DNA of 64,000 nt from UBA1858 sp965262455. GTDB lineage: Bacteria; Pseudomonadota; Gammaproteobacteria; UBA4575. The position numbers and the translations under genes are program-made. The stretch covers positions 1-64,000 of the forward strand of contig CBDHFH010000007.1 of assembly GCA_965262455.1 (NCBI GenBank). Reading direction: 5' to 3'. This document shows, piece by piece, positions 52,119 to 60,781 of this stretch; positions within the stretch are counted from its first letter, which is position 1, and each line of letters starts with the position of its first letter. The notes under the pieces are model-generated. The model saw only the letters and a program-made list of their open reading frames with translations. It searched no databases and was not told the DNA's origin.

Positions 52119-53218
52119 TGGACTTATCAGACCAGGACAAACTAAGGCTCAACGTACTGCTGGCACAATCCTTACAAGCCATTCGCATTGATGAATCTCG
52201 CATGGAACTGCATGCGCTATCAGATAAAGGTGAGGCCAAAATTAATTTACATGCCAACTGTAAAGACGATAAATATCTTAAGTTGGTGCGGCAGTGGTTA
52301 TCGACTCATATCTTGGGTTCTCCTGGCGGCTACCCTGTTTATCTGCGTCGCTGGTCACGTATGGGCCAAGCTCGTGATAACAGTCTAGAAAAATTATTAT
52401 TACTTGGAGAACCGGAAGCCGTTGTGGCAGTGGTACATGCAAGTGGCTTAACCAATGAAATTGCGCGGCGCGCATGGTGGTGTGCACCCAGCTCAGAAAC
52501 AGCGCGTTGCCTGTTAGAAAGCAAGCCCGTGGCAAGCGGAACCATAGGCCCCGAATTGGCTGATTTCTTGGTAGAGTTTTTGCCATTTGAAGAATCCTCT
52601 AAAGCAATGATGGACTCTGTGCGTCTGATATTGCAGCCCGGTCTGATTGAAGAAAAAACTAAACTAGATATTTGGAAACGCGCTAAACGACGTAATACAT
52701 TTTATGTTGGCTTCATTCGACAGTGCCCTGAATCACTACCCTTGGAAGCAAGTGCTCATTCACACCATGAGATAGTGAAGCAGCTAACAGAAGATAACGT
52801 AATTGCAAATAAACTTAACAGACTTTTTAGTCGCCAGGGGCAAGCGGCACTTGAAACAATCAAAATAGTACTGACAAAACCCAATGACCAGGATGTCGCG
52901 GTAGAAATATTTAATACCATTGGCGAATATTGTGGCCTGGATAATTCGCAGAACTATCAATGGCGCACAACACAAGAACTTGAGCAACATATATTTTTAC
53001 TATGCGAGCACTATAAAAAAGAAATTAATGCTATTACAAATTGTTGGCCAGATGCACTATCATCAATCCACGCCTTGTTCTACTTATCAATGGTAAACGA
53101 GTCATTACTCGACCCAATATTTGGAGTGACAGATGCAATAGGTTCAGTCATGCGTAAGCGCATTGCTCACCTCACCAACCCAATTATCAATCAAATAAAT
53201 GTATTAACACTCGCATGA
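52118..53218 (+). CDS. dsrS: DsrS-like protein
   Basis: 366 residues from the ATG at 52118, which overlaps the VWA gene stop by one base; the frame runs further upstream but is out of phase with any sensible protein. Cytoplasmic and largely helical. The N-terminal LSDKGEAKINLHANCKDD and GSPGGYPVYLRRWSRMGQAR (about 68-87) and LLLGEPEAVVAVVHASGLT (about 93-111) look conserved. From memory they match proteins annotated as sulfur-oxidation-associated DsrS, whose function is unknown. The dsr locus in this window lacks dsrS, which supports the call. Coupled to cysG by a 4-base overlap. Confidence 0.62.
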   Translation: MDLSDQDKLRLNVLLAQSLQAIRIDESRMELHALSDKGEAKINLHANCKDDKYLKLVRQWLSTHILGSPGGYPVYLRRWSRMGQARDNSLEKLLLLGEPEAVVAVVHASGLTNEIARRAWWCAPSSETARCLLESKPVASGTIGPELADFLVEFLPFEESSKAMMDSVRLILQPGLIEEKTKLDIWKRAKRRNTFYVGFIRQCPESLPLEASAHSHHEIVKQLTEDNVIANKLNRLFSRQGQAALETIKIVLTKPNDQDVAVEIFNTIGEYCGLDNSQNYQWRTTQELEQHIFLLCEHYKKEINAITNCWPDALSSIHALFYLSMVNESLLDPIFGVTDAIGSVMRKRIAHLTNPIINQINVLTLA

Positions 53219-54618
53219 GCTTGCTACCACTTTTTATAGATATCAAAAATAAACCCTGTTTAGTGATAGGGGGTGGAACTATTGCGTATAGAAAAGTGAA
53301 AATGCTCACCAAGGCTGACGCCAAGTTGACAATTGTCGCCACCTCAATATGCACTCCACTGAAAGAACATTGTGAGCAACACGCCATTACTACTCATTTA
53401 AGAGAATTCACCAATACAGACATTGATCAGCAAACATTAATCATTGCGGCAACAGACGATAAAACTTTAAACAAACATATTAGTGAATTAGCCAAACAAC
53501 AAAACATACTGGTTAATGTCGCGGATGATTACAAACAAGGTGATGTTGTGCTTCCCTCAGTCATTGACCGCGATCCAATTCAAATTGCTGTCACCACAGG
53601 CGGTGCTTCTCCAGTACTTGCCCGATTATTACGCAGGAACTTGGAACGTTGCACACCGTCAGCTTATGGTGCACTGGCTGCACTGGTTGAAAAATATCGT
53701 CATATCACGACACAAGAAATTAGCAACGATGATTCACGCCGACGATTTTGGGAAGAAGTCCTGCAAGGACCCATTGCAGAAATGGTGCTGGCGGGAAAAT
53801 TAGGCGACGCCGAAACTGCATTAAAAAATAAATTACATAAAAAAGACTTTATTAACAATGAAGTCGGAGAAGTCTACTTGGTGGGTGCTGGACCTGGCGA
53901 CCCAGACCTACTCACTTTTCGCGCCTTGCGTTTAATGCAACAAGCCGACACGGTGGTATATGACCGCCTGGTCTCCGAGCAAATTATGGATCTGGTGCGC
54001 AAGGATGCAGAAAAAATATATGCCGGTAAACAACGTGCTAATCATGCGATTCAGCAAGAATCAATCAACCAGTTACTGGTTCGCCTGGCACAACAAGGCA
54101 AACGCGTACTTAGACTTAAAGGTGGTGATCCATTCATATTTGGTCGCGGCGGCGAAGAAATACAAACACTGATGGAAGAAGGGGTTCATTTTCAAGTCGT
54201 GCCAGGAATCACAGCGGCGGCAGGGTGTGCATCCTATTCCGGGATTCCCTTAACACATCGGGATCATGCACAAGCATGTATTTTTGTCACGGGTCACTTA
54301 AGGGATGGCACAGTTAATTTGAATTGGGACATGTTGGCGCATGCCAATCAAACTATCGTTTTCTACATGGGCTTGCATGGCTTAAGTATTATCTGCCAGC
54401 AACTGATCAAACATGGTCTGAGTTCTGAAACACCTGCAGCATTAATCTCAAAAGGCACGACTCCTGAGCAAAGAGTGTTGATCGGTGACTTATCGACATT
54501 GCCAAACTTAGTTGATGAACAGCACGTTCAGGGACCCACATTGATTATTGTCGGCTCAGTTGTTTCATTGCATACCAAGTTACACTGGTACTTAACTGAC
54601 CAAGAAATTAAAGCGTAA
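53215..54618 (+). CDS. cysG: CysG, siroheme synthase (trifunctional)
   Basis: Converts uroporphyrinogen III to siroheme by two methylations, an NAD-dependent oxidation and Fe2+ insertion. 467 residues. The N-terminal precorrin-2 dehydrogenase/ferrochelatase half has PCLVIGGGTIAYRKVKML (about 14-31), and the C-terminal SAM uroporphyrinogen methyltransferase half has VYLVGAGPGDPDLLTFRALR (near 222), VVYDRLVS, and LRLKGGDPFIFGRGGEE. Siroheme is the cofactor of DsrAB. Its start overlaps the DsrS-like gene, so cofactor synthesis is coupled to the MoxR-VWA-DsrS genes. Confidence 0.96.
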   Translation: MSLLPLFIDIKNKPCLVIGGGTIAYRKVKMLTKADAKLTIVATSICTPLKEHCEQHAITTHLREFTNTDIDQQTLIIAATDDKTLNKHISELAKQQNILVNVADDYKQGDVVLPSVIDRDPIQIAVTTGGASPVLARLLRRNLERCTPSAYGALAALVEKYRHITTQEISNDDSRRRFWEEVLQGPIAEMVLAGKLGDAETALKNKLHKKDFINNEVGEVYLVGAGPGDPDLLTFRALRLMQQADTVVYDRLVSEQIMDLVRKDAEKIYAGKQRANHAIQQESINQLLVRLAQQGKRVLRLKGGDPFIFGRGGEEIQTLMEEGVHFQVVPGITAAAGCASYSGIPLTHRDHAQACIFVTGHLRDGTVNLNWDMLAHANQTIVFYMGLHGLSIICQQLIKHGLSSETPAALISKGTTPEQRVLIGDLSTLPNLVDEQHVQGPTLIIVGSVVSLHTKLHWYLTDQEIKA

Positions 54619-54659
54619 AAATATTTCTATTGCTCGCTATTTACTTGTTAGATTCTATC

Positions 54660-55352
54660 TTAAGAGCGTTTTCTCGAGAAAGCCGCTAAGCCAATCATTC
54701 CAGTAGCAAGCAAGTAAAATGCTGCTGGCAATGGAATCGGTGCTGGCGTGCCCTTGTTAGTGAAAAATTCTACTCCTGCACTACACCATCCGTGATAACC
54801 GGCACTATTGCCATTCGCATACTCTGGACATAATTCAGCGAAAGTTTTTTCTGGATCAAAAATGGTTCTCAAATTATCTCTATCTGCAAACAATGCGTCT
54901 GCATCTGCGTAGTCGTTTGGATCATAAAAGAATGCCCAACCCCACTCACGCACTTTCCTTTCATTAACAATTGTTTTTTCGTATTCAGCCCCTCGCGACA
55001 AATCAACGAAAATATTTTTATCACGCAGAAATTCAGGTGCGTTGTCGTTGAACGTCCCTAATACATAATTAGTGAGATTATTAAATCCACGCTTAATAAA
55101 GCCTTCAGTAATGGTGACGAATTTTAATGCACCTTGAATATTACTTAGCGTACCCTCCTGTTCATCATAATCCGCAAATATGGTTCCGCGAGAATCCAAA
55201 TCGATACAATTGTGCAGCTGCATGCCTTCCCCAAACAAGTGTGCTTTGTATTCAATCATCGCGGCTGATGCTTGATTGCCAAACAACAATAGAGTCACTA
55301 CACCTACACTAGTGACTACTCTTTTTGTTGCTTGCATGTAATGATTTAACAT
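54660..55352 (-). CDS. VPLPA-CTERM (PEP-CTERM-type) secreted protein
   Basis: Exported protein of about 230 residues. A signal peptide (hydrophobic VVTSVGVVTLLLFG, then ASAA) is at the N-terminus. The C-terminus has the sorting signal IPLPAAFYLLATGMIGLAAF followed by RKRS: a proline motif, a membrane helix and a basic end. Such proteins are processed by an exosortase, none of which is in the window. The mature part is acidic and soluble with four cysteines. Several starts are possible (55364 GTG, 55352, 55337). A perfect CRP-type palindrome lies about 75 bases upstream. Confidence 0.83.
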   Translation of the reverse strand: MLNHYMQATKRVVTSVGVVTLLLFGNQASAAMIEYKAHLFGEGMQLHNCIDLDSRGTIFADYDEQEGTLSNIQGALKFVTITEGFIKRGFNNLTNYVLGTFNDNAPEFLRDKNIFVDLSRGAEYEKTIVNERKVREWGWAFFYDPNDYADADALFADRDNLRTIFDPEKTFAELCPEYANGNSAGYHGWCSAGVEFFTNKGTPAPIPLPAAFYLLATGMIGLAAFSRKRS

Positions 55353-55364
55353 TATGTAACTCAC

Positions 55365-55807
55365 TGTAATTTATTAAGTTTATTATTAATTTTAGTAAGG
55401 TATATTTCATTCCAACCTGATGTGACACCTATCACATCACCCTACTAGCTTGATTTAATGACATTATTTCTTCTAACGACACACCCCACTCATTATCAAT
55501 GCCAACCAATTCTCAAATAATCACGGTGTCGCGAGTAGAGCATTATCCAAACTAAGATTAAATTTAAATGAAATAAAAATGACAGAAACGTCATTTTGAA
55601 CTCGTTTATTCTGCGCTATTGTCTTAAAGCACTGAAATACAGGTAATATTTTACTCTTACATCAACAAAGAATTATTTATGAATTTATTATGACAACTGA
55701 TATAAATCTTTGAAATTATTAGCTATAACTTATTGATAACTGCATCACGCTTTTTATCCGCGTACACTTACCCTGTTGAGTAATTTCCACAAATCTAGTG
55801 ATCAGCA
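55365..55807. promoter_or_regulatory. Intergenic region between the CTERM gene and bcp
   Basis: About 440 AT-rich bases with no recognisable gene. It contains the CRP-type palindrome at 55418-55439 and must hold the divergent promoters of the two flanking genes. Nothing else stands out. Confidence 0.45.
55418..55439. promoter_or_regulatory. CRP-type palindromic site
   Basis: TGATGTGA, six bases (CACCTA), then TCACATCA: a perfect 8-base inverted repeat containing the TGTGA-N6-TCACA core of CRP/FNR-superfamily (CRP-type) operators. Centred about 75 bases upstream of the likely CTERM gene start and about 380 from bcp. It probably controls the former. Confidence 0.7.
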
Positions 55808-56287
55808 ATGACAAACTTATCTCATGTTAACGACCTACAAGTTGGACAAGCTGCACCTGATTTTAGCCTGCTTGACCAGCAGGGCCATGCACATTCGTTA
55901 AAACAATATCTGGGGCAGTGGGTAGTGCTTTACTTTTACCCGAAAGACGACACTCCGGGTTGCACACAAGAAGCCTGTGAATTTCGCGATGATTACACTG
56001 TGCTACAAGCAAACAACACTCAGGTGCTGGGTGTCAGCCTGGATAATAGTTCGCGTCATGCAGCATTCTCAACTAAGCATCGTTTACCTTTCCCTTTACT
56101 CACCGATACAAATGGCCAAGTGGCTAGACAATATCAAGCCTTGCTCAATTTGGGCATCATTAAAATTGCTAAGCGGCACACTTTCATTATTGATCCGCAA
56201 GGAACCATTCAAAAAATTTACCGCAAAGTAAATGCTCATACACATAGCAAACAAATATTAGACGATCTCGCTGACCTGCAAGCCTAA
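55808..56287 (+). CDS. bcp: Bcp-type peroxiredoxin (thiol peroxidase)
   Basis: Thioredoxin-dependent peroxidase that reduces hydrogen peroxide and organic peroxides. 159 residues. The peroxidatic cysteine is in KDDTPGCTQEACEFRD (about 43-58), with a second cysteine five residues later as in the two-cysteine Bcp/PrxQ class. VLGVSLDNSSRHAAFSTKHR and FPLLTD are family blocks. Cytoplasmic. It lies upstream of the cobalamin riboswitch but is not controlled by it. Confidence 0.95.
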   Translation: MTNLSHVNDLQVGQAAPDFSLLDQQGHAHSLKQYLGQWVVLYFYPKDDTPGCTQEACEFRDDYTVLQANNTQVLGVSLDNSSRHAAFSTKHRLPFPLLTDTNGQVARQYQALLNLGIIKIAKRHTFIIDPQGTIQKIYRKVNAHTHSKQILDDLADLQA

Positions 56288-56359
56288 AATATCGTGTATC
56301 ATACGAGACTCTAAATACTGGATATATAAACCAAGAAAAATTAATTTTTGATTTAGCGG

Positions 56360-56699
56360 TATAGGTGTCCTGTTCTTATTCAAAGAACCAGGGTGAAACA
56401 GGGAATCTGGTGAAAAACCAGAGCTGCCCCCGCAACGGTAATCAACTTGAACGATAGACAACATGCCACTGTGTAACCCATGGGAAGGCTGTCTATAAAG
56501 AATGAAGTTTAATAAGCATTCTTATTTTTTTATTACCATTGCGAGCTGAGAAATTATTTCCTGTGGCAAAGCAAGAACGTACACAGCTAGAGAGTTTATG
56601 TTTTATAAATGACTGAGCGAGTACATTCTAAACGTAGCCACTAAGAAACATACTCAGTTCGCGACGTAGTAGAGTTGAGAGCCCGGAGACCGGCCTATA
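56360..56699 (+). promoter_or_regulatory. Cobalamin (B12) riboswitch with a long peripheral arm
   Basis: The B12-box core GAGCTGCCCCCGCAACGGTA (56421-56440) follows the GGTGAAACAGGGAA and CTGGTGAAAAACCAG elements, and GCCACTG and GGGAAGGC come next. ATAGACA (56454-56460) pairs with TGTCTAT (56490-56496). The closing 3' segment AGCCCGGAGACCGGCC lies only at 56680-56695, and CCTATA (56694-56699) pairs with TATAGG (56360-56365). About 183 bases therefore separate the core from its closing strand, unusually many. It controls btuB and probably the genes after it. Confidence 0.9.
56498..56531 (+). terminator. Terminator-like hairpin inside the riboswitch
   Basis: AAGAATG (56498-56504) and CATTCTT (56517-56523) form a 7-base stem followed by ATTTTTTTATT. 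It immediately follows the P7-like helix of the riboswitch and precedes the segment that closes the aptamer. Could be a regulated or constitutive terminator, or just part of the peripheral arm. Confidence 0.6.
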
Positions 56700-56846
56700 A
56701 ACCGCGCAGCAAATTGCGGTGGGCGATTCGGGCTGCTTGAACTTCACACTAGCACTTGTGCATAGCGCAACATCTTAGGGTGTGCAGTTTATGCAATCTA
56801 TTATCTACTGCGTTTGCTCAAAACCTCTACTAACTATGGAGAGCAC
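56700..56846 (+). promoter_or_regulatory. Putative riboswitch expression platform before btuB
   Basis: Between the aptamer end and the btuB start. ACCGC (56701-56705) pairs with GCGGT (56716-56720). CGGGCT (56729-56734) is complementary to AGCCCG (56680-56685) in the conserved closing segment of the aptamer, so the two folds may be mutually exclusive. GGAGAG lies just before the btuB ATG. Switch mechanism inferred. Confidence 0.5.
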
Positions 56847-58763
56847 ATGAGCACTATACGCACAGCGTTAATCACATCAGTTGTCTTTTGTATAGCCACT
56901 AATGCATGGGCGGATGAAAACCTTTCCGCGATTTCTATTACGGCCAGTCGTGTACCGATGAATGCCCAACATACACCGAATGCGCTGACATTGATCACTA
57001 AAGAAGACATTGAAAGAAAGAATGCACGCTACGTTTATGAACTATTGCAGTCAGTGCCAGGATTGAATGTGACAACACAAGGCAGTGCCGGCGGCTTGAC
57101 CCAAGTGAGAATTCGCGGTGCCGAAGCCAATCAAGTGCTAGTGATCATAGATGGGATCGAAGCCAATGATCCCGCGACTGATGCAGCATTCAATTTTGCA
57201 CATTTAGTTACAGATAATATCGAGAAAATTGAAGTATTGCGCGGACCGCAAAGTGCATTATGGGGAAGTGATGCGTTAGCGGGTGTAATAAGCATAACTA
57301 CGAACAAAGAGATTCAAGGACATCATGTAATTACCAGTTCTTCTTATGGCAGTGAAAATGCTTACCAAGGCAATATTAAATTTCTTATTGGCACTGACAA
57401 TATTAATTTATCCATTGGAGGAAATTTTATCGACACAGATGGAATTAATGCTGCCACGTCAGGCAATGAACGCGATGGGTATGACAATACCACGTTACAT
57501 TTAAACACAGACTACCAAATTCATGATGCAGTAAAAATCGGACTATCGACTCGCTATATCAACGCAAGTAATGAGTTTGATCCAGCCCCCACCGGGGTGC
57601 CCATGGATGGCTTTGGCAGAAATGATGTAGAACAAATTTATGCGCGCGCCTTTGTAGAATTATCTACACTAGACCAGCACTGGATTCATCTTTTTGATAC
57701 TTCATTTATTGATACAAGTAACGACTCAGTAGATGAAATTTTTGCCAGCAGCAAATCTGAGGCGACTAAGGAAAAATTCTCCTACCAATCGACTGGCTAT
57801 ATTCCAGAGATTGCTGAATTAGGTTTAAATCAAACAATCACCTTTGCTATTGAACGCGAGCAAGAACGCTTCAACCAACAAGGCGCATCTTTCCCAGGGT
57901 TTGATCCAAATCAAAAGCAAAAAATCACTAATTACGGAATAGTATTTGAGTACAGGGCCCATCTAGATCAGCAGTGGACATTGTCAACAGCTCTGCGTCA
58001 CGACGACAATGATGAATTTGATAACCAGAAAACATATAGGATAGGAATTAACTATCAGCACCCTAACAGCGATACTAGAGTTTATGTTGCGCATGCTACT
58101 GGCGCTAAGAACCCTAGTTTTACCGAGCTGTTCGGCTTCGCACCAAATAATTTCATTGGTAACTCAAGCTTAGAACCAGAAACATCAGAGTCATGGGAAT
58201 TAGGTATATCAAAAAAACTGTTTGATTCCAGTCTTACTATTGAAACGTCGATATTCTGGGAAGACTTAAAAGATGAAATTCTAACCGTGTTTGAGTCCAG
58301 ACCTCCATTTAGATCGACTGTGATTAACAACGAATCCAGAAGTGAACGCAACGGATTAGAATTTTCATTTTACAATCAAACAGCAGAATCTTTATCGATT
58401 AGTGGCAGCTATACATATTTAGATGCAATTGAACCCGATATTACCGGTAATGATCGCAGCGAAATACGAAGACCCAAGCATCAGTGGTCAGGCCAAATCA
58501 ACTATTCATTTTTAAATAACAGCGCTAATGCTAATATTGCCATCGATTATGTCGGCGATCGACGCGATATTGATTTTAGCAATGGTGATCGTGTTACATT
58601 AGACGACTACACGCTTGTTAGCCTTGCGTTACACTACCAATACAATGACGTGATTAAATTATTTGGCAAGATAAACAATTTGTTTGACGAGGAATATCAA
58701 GATGTATTTGGTTTTGAGACAAATGAATTTTCTGGCTTTGTTGGCATTGAATTAAAGTTATAG
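56847..58763 (+). CDS. btuB: BtuB, TonB-dependent outer-membrane cobalamin receptor
   Basis: Imports vitamin B12 across the outer membrane with energy from TonB. 638 residues from the ATG at 56847, preceded by GGAGAG; the frame extends 11 codons upstream. A signal peptide ends at NAWA before DENLS. A TonB-box-like ISITASR follows (about 28-34). The plug domain carries VYELLQSVPGLNVTTQG, VRIRGAEANQVLVIIDGIEA and IEVLRGPQSALWGSDALAGV. The rest is a beta-barrel ending in GIELKL, a typical outer-membrane end. The upstream cobalamin riboswitch fixes the substrate. Confidence 0.93.
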   Translation: MSTIRTALITSVVFCIATNAWADENLSAISITASRVPMNAQHTPNALTLITKEDIERKNARYVYELLQSVPGLNVTTQGSAGGLTQVRIRGAEANQVLVIIDGIEANDPATDAAFNFAHLVTDNIEKIEVLRGPQSALWGSDALAGVISITTNKEIQGHHVITSSSYGSENAYQGNIKFLIGTDNINLSIGGNFIDTDGINAATSGNERDGYDNTTLHLNTDYQIHDAVKIGLSTRYINASNEFDPAPTGVPMDGFGRNDVEQIYARAFVELSTLDQHWIHLFDTSFIDTSNDSVDEIFASSKSEATKEKFSYQSTGYIPEIAELGLNQTITFAIEREQERFNQQGASFPGFDPNQKQKITNYGIVFEYRAHLDQQWTLSTALRHDDNDEFDNQKTYRIGINYQHPNSDTRVYVAHATGAKNPSFTELFGFAPNNFIGNSSLEPETSESWELGISKKLFDSSLTIETSIFWEDLKDEILTVFESRPPFRSTVINNESRSERNGLEFSFYNQTAESLSISGSYTYLDAIEPDITGNDRSEIRRPKHQWSGQINYSFLNNSANANIAIDYVGDRRDIDFSNGDRVTLDDYTLVSLALHYQYNDVIKLFGKINNLFDEEYQDVFGFETNEFSGFVGIELKL

Positions 58764-58767
58764 GCCA

Positions 58768-59340
58768 ATGGCAAATAGACTAACAAAAATCTATACACGC
58801 ACTGGCGATGACGGCTCTACCAGTCTCGCCACTGGAGAAAGAGTCAGCAAAGATTGCATACTTATAAAAGCACAAGGCGATCTAGATGAACTAAACGCGA
58901 ATATTGCTTGTGTGCTTGCCAGCGGTGTTAGCGAAGACATACAAACATTACTACTCGCCATTCAGCATCACTTATTCAATATCGGAGGCGAACTCAGCGC
59001 ACCTCAATGTCTACTTACTAACACACAGGATATTGAATGGCTGGAGCGCTGGATTGATCACTATAATGAACACTTGCCTCCATTAGAAGAATTCATCCTC
59101 CCTGCAGGTAACTTCGCGGTTGCACACTGCCATGTTGCTCGCACAGTCTGTCGACGTGCTGAACGCAATTTAGTTGAATGGTCTAACCAACATGAACTGC
59201 GCGGTGAATTAATTCAATATATTAATCGCTTAAGTGATCTTCTGTTTGTACTCGCACGTGTTATTGAGAAGGAGAATAACAGCACACCAAGTTACTGGAA
59301 CAAGCAGTTTGTAGCCCCTGAACCCGGGGACAAATGCTAA
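58768..59340 (+). CDS. PduO-type ATP:cob(I)alamin adenosyltransferase
   Basis: Makes adenosylcobalamin from cob(I)alamin and ATP. 190 residues. The N-terminal ATP-binding signature KIYTRTGDDGSTSL (about 7-20) and GDLDELNANIACVLA (about 37-51) are family motifs, and the C-terminal half has CHVARTVCRRAERNLV and LIQYINRLSDLLFVLAR. It starts four bases after btuB, so it is under the same riboswitch. Implies the cell salvages external corrinoids; no de novo cobalamin genes are in the window. Confidence 0.93.
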   Translation: MANRLTKIYTRTGDDGSTSLATGERVSKDCILIKAQGDLDELNANIACVLASGVSEDIQTLLLAIQHHLFNIGGELSAPQCLLTNTQDIEWLERWIDHYNEHLPPLEEFILPAGNFAVAHCHVARTVCRRAERNLVEWSNQHELRGELIQYINRLSDLLFVLARVIEKENNSTPSYWNKQFVAPEPGDKC

Positions 59341-60239
59341 CCAGTACTATCCGACTAGGCATTGACCTGGGTGGAACGAAGATTGAAATCATCGCTCTTG
59401 ATGACGCAGGGAAAGAACTGTACAGACAGCGCAGCGCAACACCACAAGGCGACTATAATCAAACATTACAATCTATCTGCGACTTAATTTGGCAAGCTGA
59501 AACCACTTTAAACACCCAAGCTACAATTGGCATATGCACACCTGGCGCACTTTCACCTAGTCATGGTTATCTGCGTAACAGTAACTCAGTATGTCTGAAT
59601 CAAAAACCTTTTCTCCAAGACATACAACAGCGATTACAACGCGACGTGCGTATTGCCAATGACGCAAATTGTTTCGCTTTGTCGGAAGCGATAGATGGCA
59701 ATGGTCAACATGCTGAGATTGTATTTGGTGTCATTATTGGCACTGGCTGCGGCGGCGGTATAGTAATTAATAAAACACTGATTGATGGACCCAATGCAAT
59801 CACTGGGGAATGGGGGCATAACGCTTTACCTAACGCTAATAATAAAGAATCGACTGAATGTTGGTGTGGCAAAAAAAATTGCATAGAAACCTATATTTCA
59901 GGCCCTGGCTTAGCGCATGATTATTTAGCAGCAACAGGCAAGGTAGCAAGTCCGGAACAAATCATTAGCCAGGCAAATGAGGGCAATGAAGAGGCATTAT
60001 CATGTTTAGCTCGATATGAATCACGCTTGGCAAGGAGTTTAGCCAGTGTGATTAATTTGCTCGATCCCCATGTCATCGTATTAGGGGGTGGCATGTCTAA
60101 TGTTAAACGCCTGTATGACAATGTGCCTGCTCTATGGCAACAGCATGTTTTTTCCGATACTGTATTAACAAAATTACTGCCTCCTAAACATGGAGACTCA
60201 AGTGGTGTACGAGGTGCCGCATGGTTATGGAACACATGA
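59334..60239 (+). CDS. ROK-family sugar kinase
   Basis: 301 residues. The ATP phosphate-binding start LGIDLGGTKIEIIALD (about 8-23), catalytic-region NDANCFALSEA (about 105-115), GVIIGTGCGGGIVIN (about 130-144), and the zinc-binding cysteine motif CWCGKKNCIETYISG (near 180) are diagnostic of ROK kinases. Likely a fructokinase or N-acetylhexosamine kinase; the sugar cannot be told from sequence. Its start overlaps the adenosyltransferase stop by 7 bases, putting a sugar kinase in a cobalamin operon, which is odd. Confidence 0.9.
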   Translation: MLTSTIRLGIDLGGTKIEIIALDDAGKELYRQRSATPQGDYNQTLQSICDLIWQAETTLNTQATIGICTPGALSPSHGYLRNSNSVCLNQKPFLQDIQQRLQRDVRIANDANCFALSEAIDGNGQHAEIVFGVIIGTGCGGGIVINKTLIDGPNAITGEWGHNALPNANNKESTECWCGKKNCIETYISGPGLAHDYLAATGKVASPEQIISQANEGNEEALSCLARYESRLARSLASVINLLDPHVIVLGGGMSNVKRLYDNVPALWQQHVFSDTVLTKLLPPKHGDSSGVRGAAWLWNT

Positions 60240-60757
60240 AAGACAAGCAATCTCATCAACCCTCGTGGCAATGGGTATTATTGGTCGTGTTATTCCTTGC
60301 CCTCAGTCGTCTGATTCCACATCCTCCCAACTTTACCCCGCTGGGTGCAATGGCATTATTGGCTGGCGCCTATTTTAGCAATCTCAGACTGGCGTTACTG
60401 ATCCCCTTAGCCGCCATGCTAGTCAGCGATATATTGCTAGGCGTGCATAGCACTATGGTATATGTGTATTTCTCAGTGGCAGTGATTATTGTGCTCAGCA
60501 ATAGATTCATTAAACAGCGCTCAATTATGAACATGCTGGTCGGTGCGACACTGTCAGCCATACTATTTTTTATTATCACGAATTTTGGCGCGTGGCTTAG
60601 CCATGATATATATGCAAAAACAATTAACGGACTTCAACAAGCATATCTTGCTGGTATTCCTTTCTTTCGCGATACACTATTGAGTAATCTAATGTTTACA
60701 TGTATAGGATTTTACGCATTAAAGCAATTGCCTGAGAGCCAGTTAGTAAAAAATTAA
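60236..60757 (+). CDS. Small polytopic membrane protein (DUF6580-like), putative transporter
   Basis: 173 residues from the ATG at 60236, which overlaps the ROK stop as ATGA. About five transmembrane helices; the conserved-looking HPPNFTPLGAMALLAGAYF (about 28-46) is a pattern I associate with DUF6580 and with the small substrate-binding components of ECF-type transporters. Last gene of the riboswitch-led operon, so a role in corrinoid or precursor uptake across the inner membrane is a reasonable guess. No BtuCDF genes are in the window. Confidence 0.78.
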   Translation: MKDKQSHQPSWQWVLLVVLFLALSRLIPHPPNFTPLGAMALLAGAYFSNLRLALLIPLAAMLVSDILLGVHSTMVYVYFSVAVIIVLSNRFIKQRSIMNMLVGATLSAILFFIITNFGAWLSHDIYAKTINGLQQAYLAGIPFFRDTLLSNLMFTCIGFYALKQLPESQLVKN

Positions 60758-60781
60758 CACGCGCAGATAGTTTGCACTTTA

